Of a stretch of DNA of 64,000 nt, positions 44,856 through 53,655 are shown piece by piece. The notes under the pieces were generated by a model. That model worked only from the letters and a program-made list of their open reading frames with translations, was not told where the DNA came from and did not search any database. How positions within the stretch are numbered: the stretch's first letter is position 1; each line of letters starts with the position of its first letter. The stretch is from Oscillospiraceae bacterium (GTDB lineage: Bacteria; Bacillota; Clostridia; Saccharofermentanales; Fastidiosipilaceae). Where the stretch lies: assembly GCA_029983685.1 (NCBI GenBank), contig JASBZA010000006.1, forward strand, positions 1-64,000. The letters run 5' to 3'. Both the position numbers and the translations under genes were made by a program.

Positions 44856-46592
44856 ATGAAAAAGATTCTTTCGTTCGCATTGGCAGCCACCATGCTCTTA
44901 GCCACGGCGGCTTGCGGATCCGACACCAAGCCTTCGGAATCTAAGGCTCCGTCCGAGTCTCAAACGGGCCAAACGGAGACCGGGACCGAAACAGAAGGCA
45001 GCAAGGATGCATCCGTTTCAGGTGATGGACTGACCATCGAAGGCGAAATTGAGAACGGCAAGTTCTTAGAAACCAAGAAGATTACGGTTGAGGTTTATGA
45101 CCGCGGTAACGACGGCGGTTCGCACCCCGAAGACAACTTCTTTACCGACTATATTAAAGAAGGTGTCCTCCGTGACCACAACATCGAAGTGACCTTCGTA
45201 CCGGTTCCGCGTTGGACCGAAGTTGAGCAGCTGAATAACCTTTTGGCCGCTAATAATGCGCCGGATATTTGCCTGACCTACGACTATTCGACCATCAAGA
45301 CCTATGCTCAGATGGGCGGTGTCACCAATCTCAAAGATGATATCGAAAACTATAAGGATGCCTTACCCAACTTGTGGGGCTGGCTGGGTGAAAACAATAT
45401 TTATTGGGACAAGGATCCCGAAACCGGAGACTTGTGGGCCATTGAAGGTAAGTTAGCCAACAACACCCGTATCAACACCTTTGTCCGTCAGGATTGGCTG
45501 GATACTTTAGGCATGGAAGCTCCCAACTCTACCGAAGAATTTGAGAAGATGCTGGTAGCCTTCCGTGACAACGCTGACAAGCTTCTGGGTGATGAAGCCG
45601 ACAAGATGATTCCTTTCTCAATCAGCTTTGACATCGGCTGGAGAGCGGACCATATTTTGGCCTCTTTTGTAGATCCTGAGATTTCGACCAGAGAACGCTT
45701 CGTGCGCGGCTTCGACGACCGTAGATTCCTCTATCCGGGCGTTGAAGAAGGTGTCGAACTTCTGAACAAGTGGTATAACGACAATCTGATTTGGAAGGAT
45801 TTCGCTCTCTACGGTGCAGGCGACACAACCGAAGATAACCTCATGAAGGCCGGTTATGTGGGTGCTTTCATGCACAACTGGGACTATCCCTACAGAAACG
45901 CCGATGACTCTATCAATAACAATCTCAAGCGCTTAGTGGGTGAAGATGCCGGTTATGTCAGTATCGATCCTTTCAAGAACAGCAAGGGCGAACCGATGAA
46001 ATTCTTGCCCGGTCCTGTAGACCGTAAGATTTTCTTCCCGGCTACCAATGATGAAGTTCTGGCTTCCTTGCTCTACTTAGATTGGATTACCAAGTTCGAG
46101 AACCGCGAGTTCTTACAAATCGGTGTACCTGATATTAACCACAAGGTCCATGAAGACGGTGCGATTGAAAACATTCCGGCTACAGGTGACCATATCATGA
46201 ACTCACCTCTTAACATCGACTATACCATGACCATTAACGGTTTAGACTTAGGTGATGAAGACCTGACGACCAGATCCATTGCCTTCTCCTATCCCGGTGT
46301 CAAGGCTGAAGTGATTGCCGATGCGTATGAGAACTCGACCAGAGGCGGTATTATCGGCCAAAACATCAATGTAGGTGATATCACGTCCGAAACTGGTATG
46401 GGTCCTGCCTTGAGTGAAAAACGCGATGTTGTTTTAAACCAAGCCGTAGTGGCCAAACCGGAAGACTTCAAACAAGTCTTTGATGCCGGCATGCAAGACT
46501 ACCTGGCATCCGGCGGTCAAGCCATCATGGATGAAAGAGCCGAGAAGTGGGAAGCTATGTACGGTGACGCTACGGAATTGCCGGAACAATAG
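44856..46592 (+). CDS. lplA: Extracellular oligosaccharide-binding lipoprotein, LplA-type
   Basis: A lipoprotein signal ends at ATAAC with Cys20, then a Ser/Thr/Glu linker (22-52) and a two-lobe periplasmic-binding-type fold of 578 residues. The length and the DYSTIKTYAQMGG and NTRINTFVRQDWLD regions fit LplA/YtcQ-type proteins. It should capture aldouronates at the cell surface and deliver them to the two permeases. An imperfect hairpin follows before the GH67 gene, perhaps allowing more binding protein than enzyme to be made. Confidence 0.92.
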   Translation: MKKILSFALAATMLLATAACGSDTKPSESKAPSESQTGQTETGTETEGSKDASVSGDGLTIEGEIENGKFLETKKITVEVYDRGNDGGSHPEDNFFTDYIKEGVLRDHNIEVTFVPVPRWTEVEQLNNLLAANNAPDICLTYDYSTIKTYAQMGGVTNLKDDIENYKDALPNLWGWLGENNIYWDKDPETGDLWAIEGKLANNTRINTFVRQDWLDTLGMEAPNSTEEFEKMLVAFRDNADKLLGDEADKMIPFSISFDIGWRADHILASFVDPEISTRERFVRGFDDRRFLYPGVEEGVELLNKWYNDNLIWKDFALYGAGDTTEDNLMKAGYVGAFMHNWDYPYRNADDSINNNLKRLVGEDAGYVSIDPFKNSKGEPMKFLPGPVDRKIFFPATNDEVLASLLYLDWITKFENREFLQIGVPDINHKVHEDGAIENIPATGDHIMNSPLNIDYTMTINGLDLGDEDLTTRSIAFSYPGVKAEVIADAYENSTRGGIIGQNINVGDITSETGMGPALSEKRDVVLNQAVVAKPEDFKQVFDAGMQDYLASGGQAIMDERAEKWEAMYGDATELPEQ

Positions 46593-46632
46593 TCAAACCT
46601 TCGAGGTAAGGCATAGTAATTAAAATAAAAAT

Positions 46633-46679
46633 GAGGTCTTGAGACGAAGCTTAACGCATTTAGCTTCGCTTGAGGCCTC
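46633..46679 (+). terminator. Stem-loop between binding-protein and GH67 genes (attenuator or mRNA stabiliser)
   Basis: Arms 46633-46651 and 46662-46679 pair over most of 18 bases (GACGAAGCT with AGCTTCG at the tip, GAGG with CCTC at the base). The right flank, TTAGTCTG, is not a U-run, so it is more likely a partial terminator or a 3' stabiliser. Confidence 0.55.
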
Positions 46680-46699
46680 TTAGTCTGAAAGGGGAAAGC

Positions 46700-48631
46700 A
46701 TGTATAGCAAACTGTGGTTAGATTATGAGAGATTGCCCAAGGCTAAAGTAAAGTCGATTCAGTTTGATTCCAATGAAGAATCTTCTTTAATTCTTCATGC
46801 AAAAGAAGAACTCCGTCAAGCCTTAGATATTGATTCGGAAGCCGATTTTTCCGTTTCTCTGACACAGGAAAGTAATGGTGACACGGACAAATCCGAAGCT
46901 TTTTCAATTGAGGTCAAAGACCATAGTGCCAAGATTCAATCTTCAAGCGAAGAGGGCCTTCTTTACGGAGCATATGAATGTATTAAACTTCTTCGTCTGG
47001 GTGCCTTGGCTGATGGCTTCAAGAAAAATTATGTACCGTCTACGCCGCTTCGCATGATTAACCACTGGGACAATATGGACGGTTCCATAGAGCGAGGCTA
47101 TTCGGGTAAGTCTTTCTTCTTTCGAGATGAAAAAATCATAGTAGACGAACGAACAGAAATGTATGCCCGTTTTCTGGCGTCTATTCGTATCAATGCGCTC
47201 TGCTTCAACAATGTTAACGTAGTCGGCCCGGCTACGGAACTCATCAGTTCACGCTATTATGAAGACTTAAATAAGCTTTTCGAGATTTTCCAATCTTACG
47301 GTATCAAACCTTATCTTTCTTTAAATTACGCTTCATCTATGGAACTGGGCGGTCCCAATACAGCAGACCCTTATGATCCCGAACATATCAGCTGGTGGGA
47401 AGAGAAGATGGCCGAAATTTATCAGAATTTGCCTTCTCTGGGCGGCTTTGTGGTTAAGGCGGACTCGGAAGGCAGGCCGGGACCTTTTACCTATGGCCGA
47501 AACCAGGCGGATGGAGCCAATATGTTGGGGCGCGCCATCGCGCCTTTCGGAGGCAAGATTATTTGGCGTGCTTTTGTCTACAATTGCCAGCAGGACTGGC
47601 GCGATCATAGGACCGACCGAGCCCGAGCGGCCTATGATTATTTCTCACCCTTGGATGGTGCTTTTGAGCCCAATGTTTACTTGCAGATCAAAAACGGTCC
47701 CATCGATTTCCAGGTGCGTGAGCCTATTTCGCCCTTGTTCTTCGCCATGGCCAAGACGAATTTAATCTTGGAATGCCAAATTGCCCAAGAATATACCGGT
47801 CAGCAAATTGACTTGTGCTATCTCCTGCCCATGTGGAAGGAAATCTTGAACTTCCCGGCTGACATGGCGTCTCACACCGTAGGCCAAAGAGTGGCAATCC
47901 CTTCAGCCGGTATAGCCGCCGTGGCCAATACCGGTGATGATTGGAACTGGACCGGTCACATCCTGGCCGGGGCCAACTTCTACGGTTTCGGCCTTTTGGC
48001 ATGGGATTTCGATGTGGATGAAAAGCAAGTGGCGGAAGAGTATTTGAGCTTGGTCTTAGGCTTGGAAGGCCCTGCTTTGGCCAAAGTCAAAGATATGATG
48101 CTGATGTCCTGGCCCACCATGGAAAAATACACGGCTCCTCTGGGCGTCGGCTTCATGGTAACACCCCATTACCATTACGGTCCCAACATCGACGGCTACG
48201 AATACGACCGTTGGGGAACCTATCACAGGGCGGACTGGAAGGGCATCGGTATCGACCGAACGGAAACCGGAACGGATTATGCCCATACCTATCCGGAAGC
48301 TTTAGGGGACATGTATGCAGACCCCGAAAAGTGTCCGGACAATCTGCTCTTGTTCTTCCACCACGTTCCCTATACCCATGTTTTACAATCCGGCAAAACC
48401 GTTATCCAGCATATCTATGACAGCCATTTCGAAGGCTATGCCGAAGTTTTGGCTTTCTTAGAGACATGGAATAGCCTGGAGGGACAAATGGACGATGACA
48501 TTTTCCTCCATACCAAAGAACGCTTCGAGCGCCAGGCGGCCAATGCCAGGGAATGGTGTGACCAAATCAACACCTATTTCTACCGTAAGTGCGGTATTCC
48601 GGATGAAAAGGGTCGGAAAATCTACACTTAA
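46700..48631 (+). CDS. aguA: GH67 alpha-glucuronidase
   Basis: Releases (4-O-methyl)glucuronic acid from the non-reducing end of aldouronates. The catalytic residues are Glu257 (KADSEGRPGP), Asp336 (NGPIDFQ) and Glu364 (CQIAQEYTG). Their spacing of 79 and 28 residues equals that of the known GH67 catalytic residues 285/364/392. 643 residues, no signal peptide, so cytoplasmic, acting after import. The ATG at 46700 has AAAGGGGAA upstream; the in-frame TTG at 46670 lies inside a hairpin. Follows the LplABC-type importer as in known aldouronate operons. Confidence 0.96.
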   Translation: MYSKLWLDYERLPKAKVKSIQFDSNEESSLILHAKEELRQALDIDSEADFSVSLTQESNGDTDKSEAFSIEVKDHSAKIQSSSEEGLLYGAYECIKLLRLGALADGFKKNYVPSTPLRMINHWDNMDGSIERGYSGKSFFFRDEKIIVDERTEMYARFLASIRINALCFNNVNVVGPATELISSRYYEDLNKLFEIFQSYGIKPYLSLNYASSMELGGPNTADPYDPEHISWWEEKMAEIYQNLPSLGGFVVKADSEGRPGPFTYGRNQADGANMLGRAIAPFGGKIIWRAFVYNCQQDWRDHRTDRARAAYDYFSPLDGAFEPNVYLQIKNGPIDFQVREPISPLFFAMAKTNLILECQIAQEYTGQQIDLCYLLPMWKEILNFPADMASHTVGQRVAIPSAGIAAVANTGDDWNWTGHILAGANFYGFGLLAWDFDVDEKQVAEEYLSLVLGLEGPALAKVKDMMLMSWPTMEKYTAPLGVGFMVTPHYHYGPNIDGYEYDRWGTYHRADWKGIGIDRTETGTDYAHTYPEALGDMYADPEKCPDNLLLFFHHVPYTHVLQSGKTVIQHIYDSHFEGYAEVLAFLETWNSLEGQMDDDIFLHTKERFERQAANAREWCDQINTYFYRKCGIPDEKGRKIYT

Positions 48632-48648
48632 AAATCAAGTGTTTACAA

Positions 48649-49554
48649 CTAAAAACGTTGAGAAGGGTCTTTATAATCACGAGCCAAATTCAGGTATTCG
48701 CTGGGAGAAAGACCCTTCTTTTTCTTAAAGACCCTATTAAAAGACGAAATCGAATTAAAGCCCACCGCAAAGGCCGTGTCGGTGATGCTGGCTTCGGGGT
48801 CTAAAATTAACTTCTCGAATTCTTCGATACGGATGTTGTTCAGATAGTCGATAAAACTCATGCCGGTGAAATTTTTAAAGATCCTGGAAAAATAATATTT
48901 GCTAAAGCCGGACTTGTCAGCCAGATGGTCCAGCGTTAAATTCTCATGCGAATGCTGGCGCATGTATTCACAGATATGGTAGATGCCGGCCAGATGGGCC
49001 TGGGGCAAGTCTTTTTCCTGAGCTTCTTTGTTTCGTTTAGGACTTAATTTATCTTCCAAGACCGCGTTTGATAGCTGGGCGGCAAACTCTATGATTTTGG
49101 CACTGATTAGGACATCTTTAAATTTAGAGTCACCCAATTGACATACCAATATATCGGATGCGATTCCCTGCAAGAGGCTGTGAATGTCACCGGCGTCGGG
49201 GTCTTTGGCCGAAACCAGATAGTATGGCGACAGCATGGATAAGATGGAACCAAGTTCGGAAAAGGTGCTTAGAATCAACGGATCAAAGAGGATGATAAGC
49301 CTGGAGCCGTTGTTGGCCGGGTTCGAAATCGAATGCAAGACACCTGCGGGAAGCCACAGAATATCGCCTCGCTCCATGTGAACCGTATCGCCTTGAATCA
49401 CATATTCATAGTCCTCTTCCAGACACATGGTGACTTCCGTAGCGGCGTGCCAATGCAAGGGATAGGCTTCGTTTTCCTCATTATGGTAAATGCGCACGTG
49501 GGAAGAACCGAAGTAATTTACGGTTTCCATGGTTCCGTCTAAGTTCTCGATCAT
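48649..49554 (-). CDS. AraC-family transcriptional regulator (cupin sensor)
   Basis: 301 residues. An N-terminal cupin-like sensor domain (about 10-110: YPLHWHAATEVTM, MERGDILWLPAG) binds an effector, probably a sugar or uronic acid. The C-terminal double helix-turn-helix (about 195-297) shows HLADKSGFSKYYFSRIFKNF and ITDTAFAVGFNSISSFNRVF. It lies between the GH67 and GH3 genes, so it probably activates these. A good minus-strand promoter is TTGCTA (49608-49613) / TATAAT (49584-49589), spacing 18. The 3' end carries the terminator of the convergent operon. Confidence 0.93.
   Translation of the reverse strand: MIENLDGTMETVNYFGSSHVRIYHNEENEAYPLHWHAATEVTMCLEEDYEYVIQGDTVHMERGDILWLPAGVLHSISNPANNGSRLIILFDPLILSTFSELGSILSMLSPYYLVSAKDPDAGDIHSLLQGIASDILVCQLGDSKFKDVLISAKIIEFAAQLSNAVLEDKLSPKRNKEAQEKDLPQAHLAGIYHICEYMRQHSHENLTLDHLADKSGFSKYYFSRIFKNFTGMSFIDYLNNIRIEEFEKLILDPEASITDTAFAVGFNSISSFNRVFKKKKGLSPSEYLNLARDYKDPSQRF
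48661..48724 (+). terminator. Terminator for the GH67 operon, located inside the convergent AraC gene
   Basis: AGAAGGGTCTTT (48661-48672) and AAAGACCCTTCT (48708-48719) form a perfect 12-bp stem with a 35-base loop, followed by TTTTCTT. It lies within the last codons of the minus-strand regulator. A shorter hairpin, ACACTT/AAGTGT, sits between the two stop codons. Confidence 0.7.
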
Positions 49555-49583
49555 AAGGGGTCCTTTCTAGGGGGAATGGTTTT

Positions 49584-49613
49584 ATTATAGAATCTCCCCA
49601 AGTCAAATAGCAA
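49584..49613 (-). promoter_or_regulatory. Promoter of the AraC regulator
   Basis: TTGCTA and a perfect TATAAT on the minus strand with an 18-base spacer. An inverted repeat, CCCCAA ... TTGGGG (about 49596-49622), lies over the -35 region and could be an operator shared with the divergent GH3 operon. Confidence 0.55.
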
Positions 49614-49700
49614 GAATTGGGGATTTCCTAACAAGGATATGTAGGCTCCGGTGTTTTTTTAAGCGTACCGTTAGTGTATCAAATACCATGGGGGCATACT

Positions 49701-51830
49701 ATGACCAAGAAAATTAAGCACCGCGATCGTAAGTCTTTTGAGGATAGGGCCAAAGCACTTGTTGACCAAATGACCTTGACCGAGAAAGCATCGCAGCTTT
49801 TGCATAAAGCGCCGGCCATTGAGCGACTGGGTATCCCTGCCTATAACTGGTGGTCCGAAGGCTTGCACGGTGTGGCTCGGGCCGGCGTGGCAACCATGTT
49901 CCCCCAAGCCATCGGTTTGGCGGCCTCTTTTGATACCGAGATGATGTACGAGGTTGGCGATATTATTTCTACTGAAGCCAGGGCTCGTTACAACACGTTT
50001 TCAAAGCTGGGCGATCGAGATATCTACAAGGGCCTGACAATCTGGTCTCCCAACATCAATATTTTCCGCGATCCCAGATGGGGCAGGGGCCAGGAAACCT
50101 ACGGGGAAGACCCGGTCTTGACCTCGGACCTAGCCGTGGAGTTTATCCGAGGCCTCCAAGGCGATGACCCGACCTATCTTAAAACAGCTGCATGTGCCAA
50201 GCACTTCGCCTGCTATTCGGGTCCCGAGGACTTGCGTCATGAATTCGATGCGGTTGTTTCCGATAAGGATTTAGAAGAAACATATTTCCCGGCCTTCCAA
50301 GCCTGTGTCGAAGAAGCGGGCGTGGAGTCGGTCATGAGTGCCTATAATCGAGTCAACGGTTTTGCCTGTTCGGCCAGCCCCTATCTCTTGCAAGACGTCC
50401 TCCGCAACAAGTGGGGGTTCGAAGGCCACGTGGTTTCGGATTGTTGGGCCATAGCCGATATTTTTAAGTTCCATCGCCTGGTCGATAATCCGGTAGATGC
50501 AACGGCCATGTCTATCGAAGCCGGTTGTGACCTCAACTGCGGTTCTTGCTACGGCCATGCTGTCGATGCGGTTATTGCGGATAAGCTGGACGAGGCCAAA
50601 GTAGACCAGGCCCTGATTCGCCTCTTTACTACCCGCATGCTCCTGGGGCTTTTCGAAGAGAAAGGACAAGTGTCCTATGATCAATTGGAGTGGACGGAAA
50701 ACGATTCTCCTAAGCATCAGGAGAAAAATTTAGAAGTTGCTCTGAAAGTACCGGTCCTTCTTAAAAATGACGGTATTTTACCTTTGTCTAAAGGAGCACA
50801 GAAGACTATAGGTTTGATTGGCCCCAATGCCCGTAATATCAGGGCCTTGGAGGGCAATTATGAGGGAACGGCATCACGCTATTGGACCGTCTTGGACGGC
50901 TTGCAGGAATATCTGGAAGACACAGATACCAGAGTCCTTTTCTCCGAAGGCTGCCATCTTTATAAAGACCGCATGTCCGGCCTGGCTGAGCCTAATGATC
51001 GGTTAAGTGAAGTTCAGGCAGTCTGCGAAGCGTCCGACGTCGTCATCGCCTGTTTTGGCCTGGATCCCGGTCTGGAAGGCGAACAAGGCGACCAGGGTAA
51101 TCAATTTGCTTCGGGTGACAAGCCTGACTTATGTTTGCCCGGCATTCAAAGAGATGTTTTGGAAATCATATACTCTTATAACAAGCCTACAATCCTATTG
51201 ATTATGTCTGGTTCTGCCTTAGCGCTGGATCAAGATGCTGAGAAAGCCTCCGCCATTTTGCAGTGCTGGTATCCTGGCTCTCAAGGCGGTAAGGCCATAG
51301 CCCAGATCCTCTTCGGAGACCATTCGCCCGAGGGTAAATTGCCTATCACTTTCTATAGCGAGCATTATGAATTGCCGGATTTTACAGACTATTCTATGAT
51401 AGAAAGAACCTATCGCTACGCTACACAAGGTGTGCTTTATCCTTTCGGCTTCGGTTTGACCTACGGTAAGGCCAAAGTCCTTTCCGCCGATTGGAAGGAA
51501 GACCGGAGTCTTTGCGTTCAGGTGAAAAATGAAAGCGATATCGACATTCGAGAGACGGTCCAGGTCTATGTAAAAGCGCCGCAATTCGGTCCGGTCCATC
51601 CGGAATTAAAAGCATTCCGAAAAGTTGCGCTTAAGGCCGGTGAAGAAAAAGCAGTTCACATAAAGCTGGACGATAAGGCTTTCCGGGTCGTCAATGACGA
51701 GGCCCAAAGCGTTAGCCCTAAGGGACAATGGAAGCTTTATGTAGGCTTTGGCCAGCCGGACGTAAGTCCTTTAGGCGCTGCTCGTAAGGATTTGGAAGGA
51801 CAAGGACTGGTCTTGGAGGTCGAGAGGTAA
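49701..51830 (+). CDS. GH3 beta-xylosidase/beta-glucosidase
   Basis: A 709-residue, cytoplasmic retaining glycosidase. The N-terminal domain has NWWSEGLHGVARAG, GRGQETYGEDP, KHFACYSGP and the nucleophile Asp247 (VVSDCWAI). The C-terminal domain contains LLKNDGILPLS and the GPNARNIRALEGNYEG region, plus a fibronectin-type end (YPFGFGLTY). The NWW and Asp-Cys-Trp features are common in GH3 xylosidases, which fits a xylan locus, but glucosidase activity cannot be excluded. The ATG at 49701 follows GGGGG. It is followed after 10 bp by the beta-glucuronidase gene. Confidence 0.92.
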   Translation: MTKKIKHRDRKSFEDRAKALVDQMTLTEKASQLLHKAPAIERLGIPAYNWWSEGLHGVARAGVATMFPQAIGLAASFDTEMMYEVGDIISTEARARYNTFSKLGDRDIYKGLTIWSPNINIFRDPRWGRGQETYGEDPVLTSDLAVEFIRGLQGDDPTYLKTAACAKHFACYSGPEDLRHEFDAVVSDKDLEETYFPAFQACVEEAGVESVMSAYNRVNGFACSASPYLLQDVLRNKWGFEGHVVSDCWAIADIFKFHRLVDNPVDATAMSIEAGCDLNCGSCYGHAVDAVIADKLDEAKVDQALIRLFTTRMLLGLFEEKGQVSYDQLEWTENDSPKHQEKNLEVALKVPVLLKNDGILPLSKGAQKTIGLIGPNARNIRALEGNYEGTASRYWTVLDGLQEYLEDTDTRVLFSEGCHLYKDRMSGLAEPNDRLSEVQAVCEASDVVIACFGLDPGLEGEQGDQGNQFASGDKPDLCLPGIQRDVLEIIYSYNKPTILLIMSGSALALDQDAEKASAILQCWYPGSQGGKAIAQILFGDHSPEGKLPITFYSEHYELPDFTDYSMIERTYRYATQGVLYPFGFGLTYGKAKVLSADWKEDRSLCVQVKNESDIDIRETVQVYVKAPQFGPVHPELKAFRKVALKAGEEKAVHIKLDDKAFRVVNDEAQSVSPKGQWKLYVGFGQPDVSPLGAARKDLEGQGLVLEVER

Positions 51831-51840
51831 GGAGCGATTT

Positions 51841-53655
51841 ATGTTATACCCCAGATCGACGATGACCCGGTCGGTTCAGAGCCTGGACGGGACATGGAAG
51901 TTTAAGCCTCTAAAATATCTTGAGGAATTTGATCCGCTAAAGCCTTTGGAAGATTTCTTCTACATTGCCGTCCCGGCATCCTTTAATGACCAACTAGTAG
52001 ATAATGATTTGCGCTTCTTTGCAGGACATTATGTCTATGAACGTACGTTGGACCTGCCTGCCGTAAAGGAAGGTCAGCGGCTGGTCTTGCGTTTTGGTGC
52101 GATTTGCCATGAGGCTTGGGTTTATATTAACGGGGAGGAAGTCTGCCATAATAAAGGCGGCTTTTTACCTTTCGAAGTGGAGATTCAATCACAGGTCAAA
52201 GCAGGACGTAATCGTCTTACAATTTTGGCCAATAACCTGTTGAATTTCTCCACGCTGCCGGTAGGGAATTTGGAAGAGATTTCGGACGAAGACGGCCATG
52301 TGACTTATCGCCTGGATGAGAATTTCGATTTCTTTAACTATGCCGGTATCATTCGGCCCGTGAAGCTTTATACGACGTCAAAGACTTATTTGGATGATAT
52401 GACGATCACTTCCGATGTCAACGGGGAAAACGCCCTGCTTAGCATGGATTTTAAGATAAGTGGGCCTTATGATCAGATTCTAGTTGAAGTCTTCAATGAA
52501 GCCAATGATAGGGTTTCCGATGTGGAATACAGGGGGGAGATTGACCAAGACCAAGTCCGTCTGGAAATTCCCGTCACCTACGTACGCTTGTGGGAACCCA
52601 TGGATCCCTATCTCTATGAAGTAAAGGTCAGTTTATTTAAGGACAATCAATTACTGGATGAATATTTCGAACCCTATGGCATCCGAACGGTGGAGGTTAA
52701 GGACCATAAATTTCTCCTAAACGGCAAGCCTTTTTACTTTAAAGGTTTCGGCAAACACGAAGACTCCTACATCAACGGCAGGGGCTTCAACCAGGCCGTT
52801 AATGTCTTTGATTTACATATGATGAAAAAAATGGGTGCCAATTCCTTTAGGACTTCTCATTATCCTTATGCGGAAGAGATGATGTACTTAGCGGATAGAT
52901 TGGGTTTTGTCGTTATTGATGAAGTGCCGGCTGTTGGATTATTTACAAATTTTGCCGCAGATCTCAAGTCGGATGGGCCTAATACCTGGGACCAAATGCA
53001 AACCATGTCGGCACATGAAGATGCTATTAGAAGACTCATTGAAAGAGATAAGAATCATGCTTCGGTGGTGATGTGGTCTATAGCGAATGAAGCTGCGACA
53101 CATCAAGACGGAGCAAAAGAGTATTTCGAACCGCTCTTTGCCTTGACGAGAGCCTGCGATGCCCAAAAACGTCCGGTCACCATTGTATCGATAGGCTTAG
53201 CTTCGGCGGCCAAAGACCAAGCCATGGGCATGGCGGATGTCATCTGTTTGAACCGCTACTTTGGCTGGTATAACTATCCCGGAGACCTGAAAGAGGCCGA
53301 GCAGGCCATGGAAGGGGAACTGGAAGAATGGGTCGAACGATTTCCCGGTAAGCCTGTTATCTATACAGAGTACGGTGCGGATGCGGTTCCGGGCCTACAT
53401 TCTATCTACCAAATCCCTTTTACCGAAGAATATCAGATTCATATGATTAAAATGATGTCAAAGGTCATGGATAGTAAGGATTATGTGGTCGGTGAGCAGG
53501 TTTGGAATTTTGCGGACTTTGAGACCAAGGTCGGTGTCACCAGGGTCCAAGGTAATAAAAAAGGTGCTTTCAGCCGTAATCGCGAACCCAAGATGCTGGC
53601 TTTCTGGTTAGAAGAAAGGTGGAAGTCTATCCCTCATTTTGGCTATAAGGCATGA
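51841..53655 (+). CDS. uidA: GH2 beta-glucuronidase
   Basis: 604 residues resembling E. coli GusA throughout. It starts MLYPRSTMTRSVQSLDGTWKF. The acid/base is Glu417 (WSIANEAATH) and the nucleophile Glu510 (YTEYGADAVPG). The beta-glucuronidase-specific NKKG motif (RVQGNKKGAF), which reads the sugar carboxylate, is present. It therefore hydrolyses beta-glucuronides, not the alpha-linked glucuronate of xylan. Cotranscribed with the GH3 gene. The last 29 bases overlap the 3' end of the convergent AraC gene, with no room for a separate terminator. Confidence 0.95.
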   Translation: MLYPRSTMTRSVQSLDGTWKFKPLKYLEEFDPLKPLEDFFYIAVPASFNDQLVDNDLRFFAGHYVYERTLDLPAVKEGQRLVLRFGAICHEAWVYINGEEVCHNKGGFLPFEVEIQSQVKAGRNRLTILANNLLNFSTLPVGNLEEISDEDGHVTYRLDENFDFFNYAGIIRPVKLYTTSKTYLDDMTITSDVNGENALLSMDFKISGPYDQILVEVFNEANDRVSDVEYRGEIDQDQVRLEIPVTYVRLWEPMDPYLYEVKVSLFKDNQLLDEYFEPYGIRTVEVKDHKFLLNGKPFYFKGFGKHEDSYINGRGFNQAVNVFDLHMMKKMGANSFRTSHYPYAEEMMYLADRLGFVVIDEVPAVGLFTNFAADLKSDGPNTWDQMQTMSAHEDAIRRLIERDKNHASVVMWSIANEAATHQDGAKEYFEPLFALTRACDAQKRPVTIVSIGLASAAKDQAMGMADVICLNRYFGWYNYPGDLKEAEQAMEGELEEWVERFPGKPVIYTEYGADAVPGLHSIYQIPFTEEYQIHMIKMMSKVMDSKDYVVGEQVWNFADFETKVGVTRVQGNKKGAFSRNREPKMLAFWLEERWKSIPHFGYKA

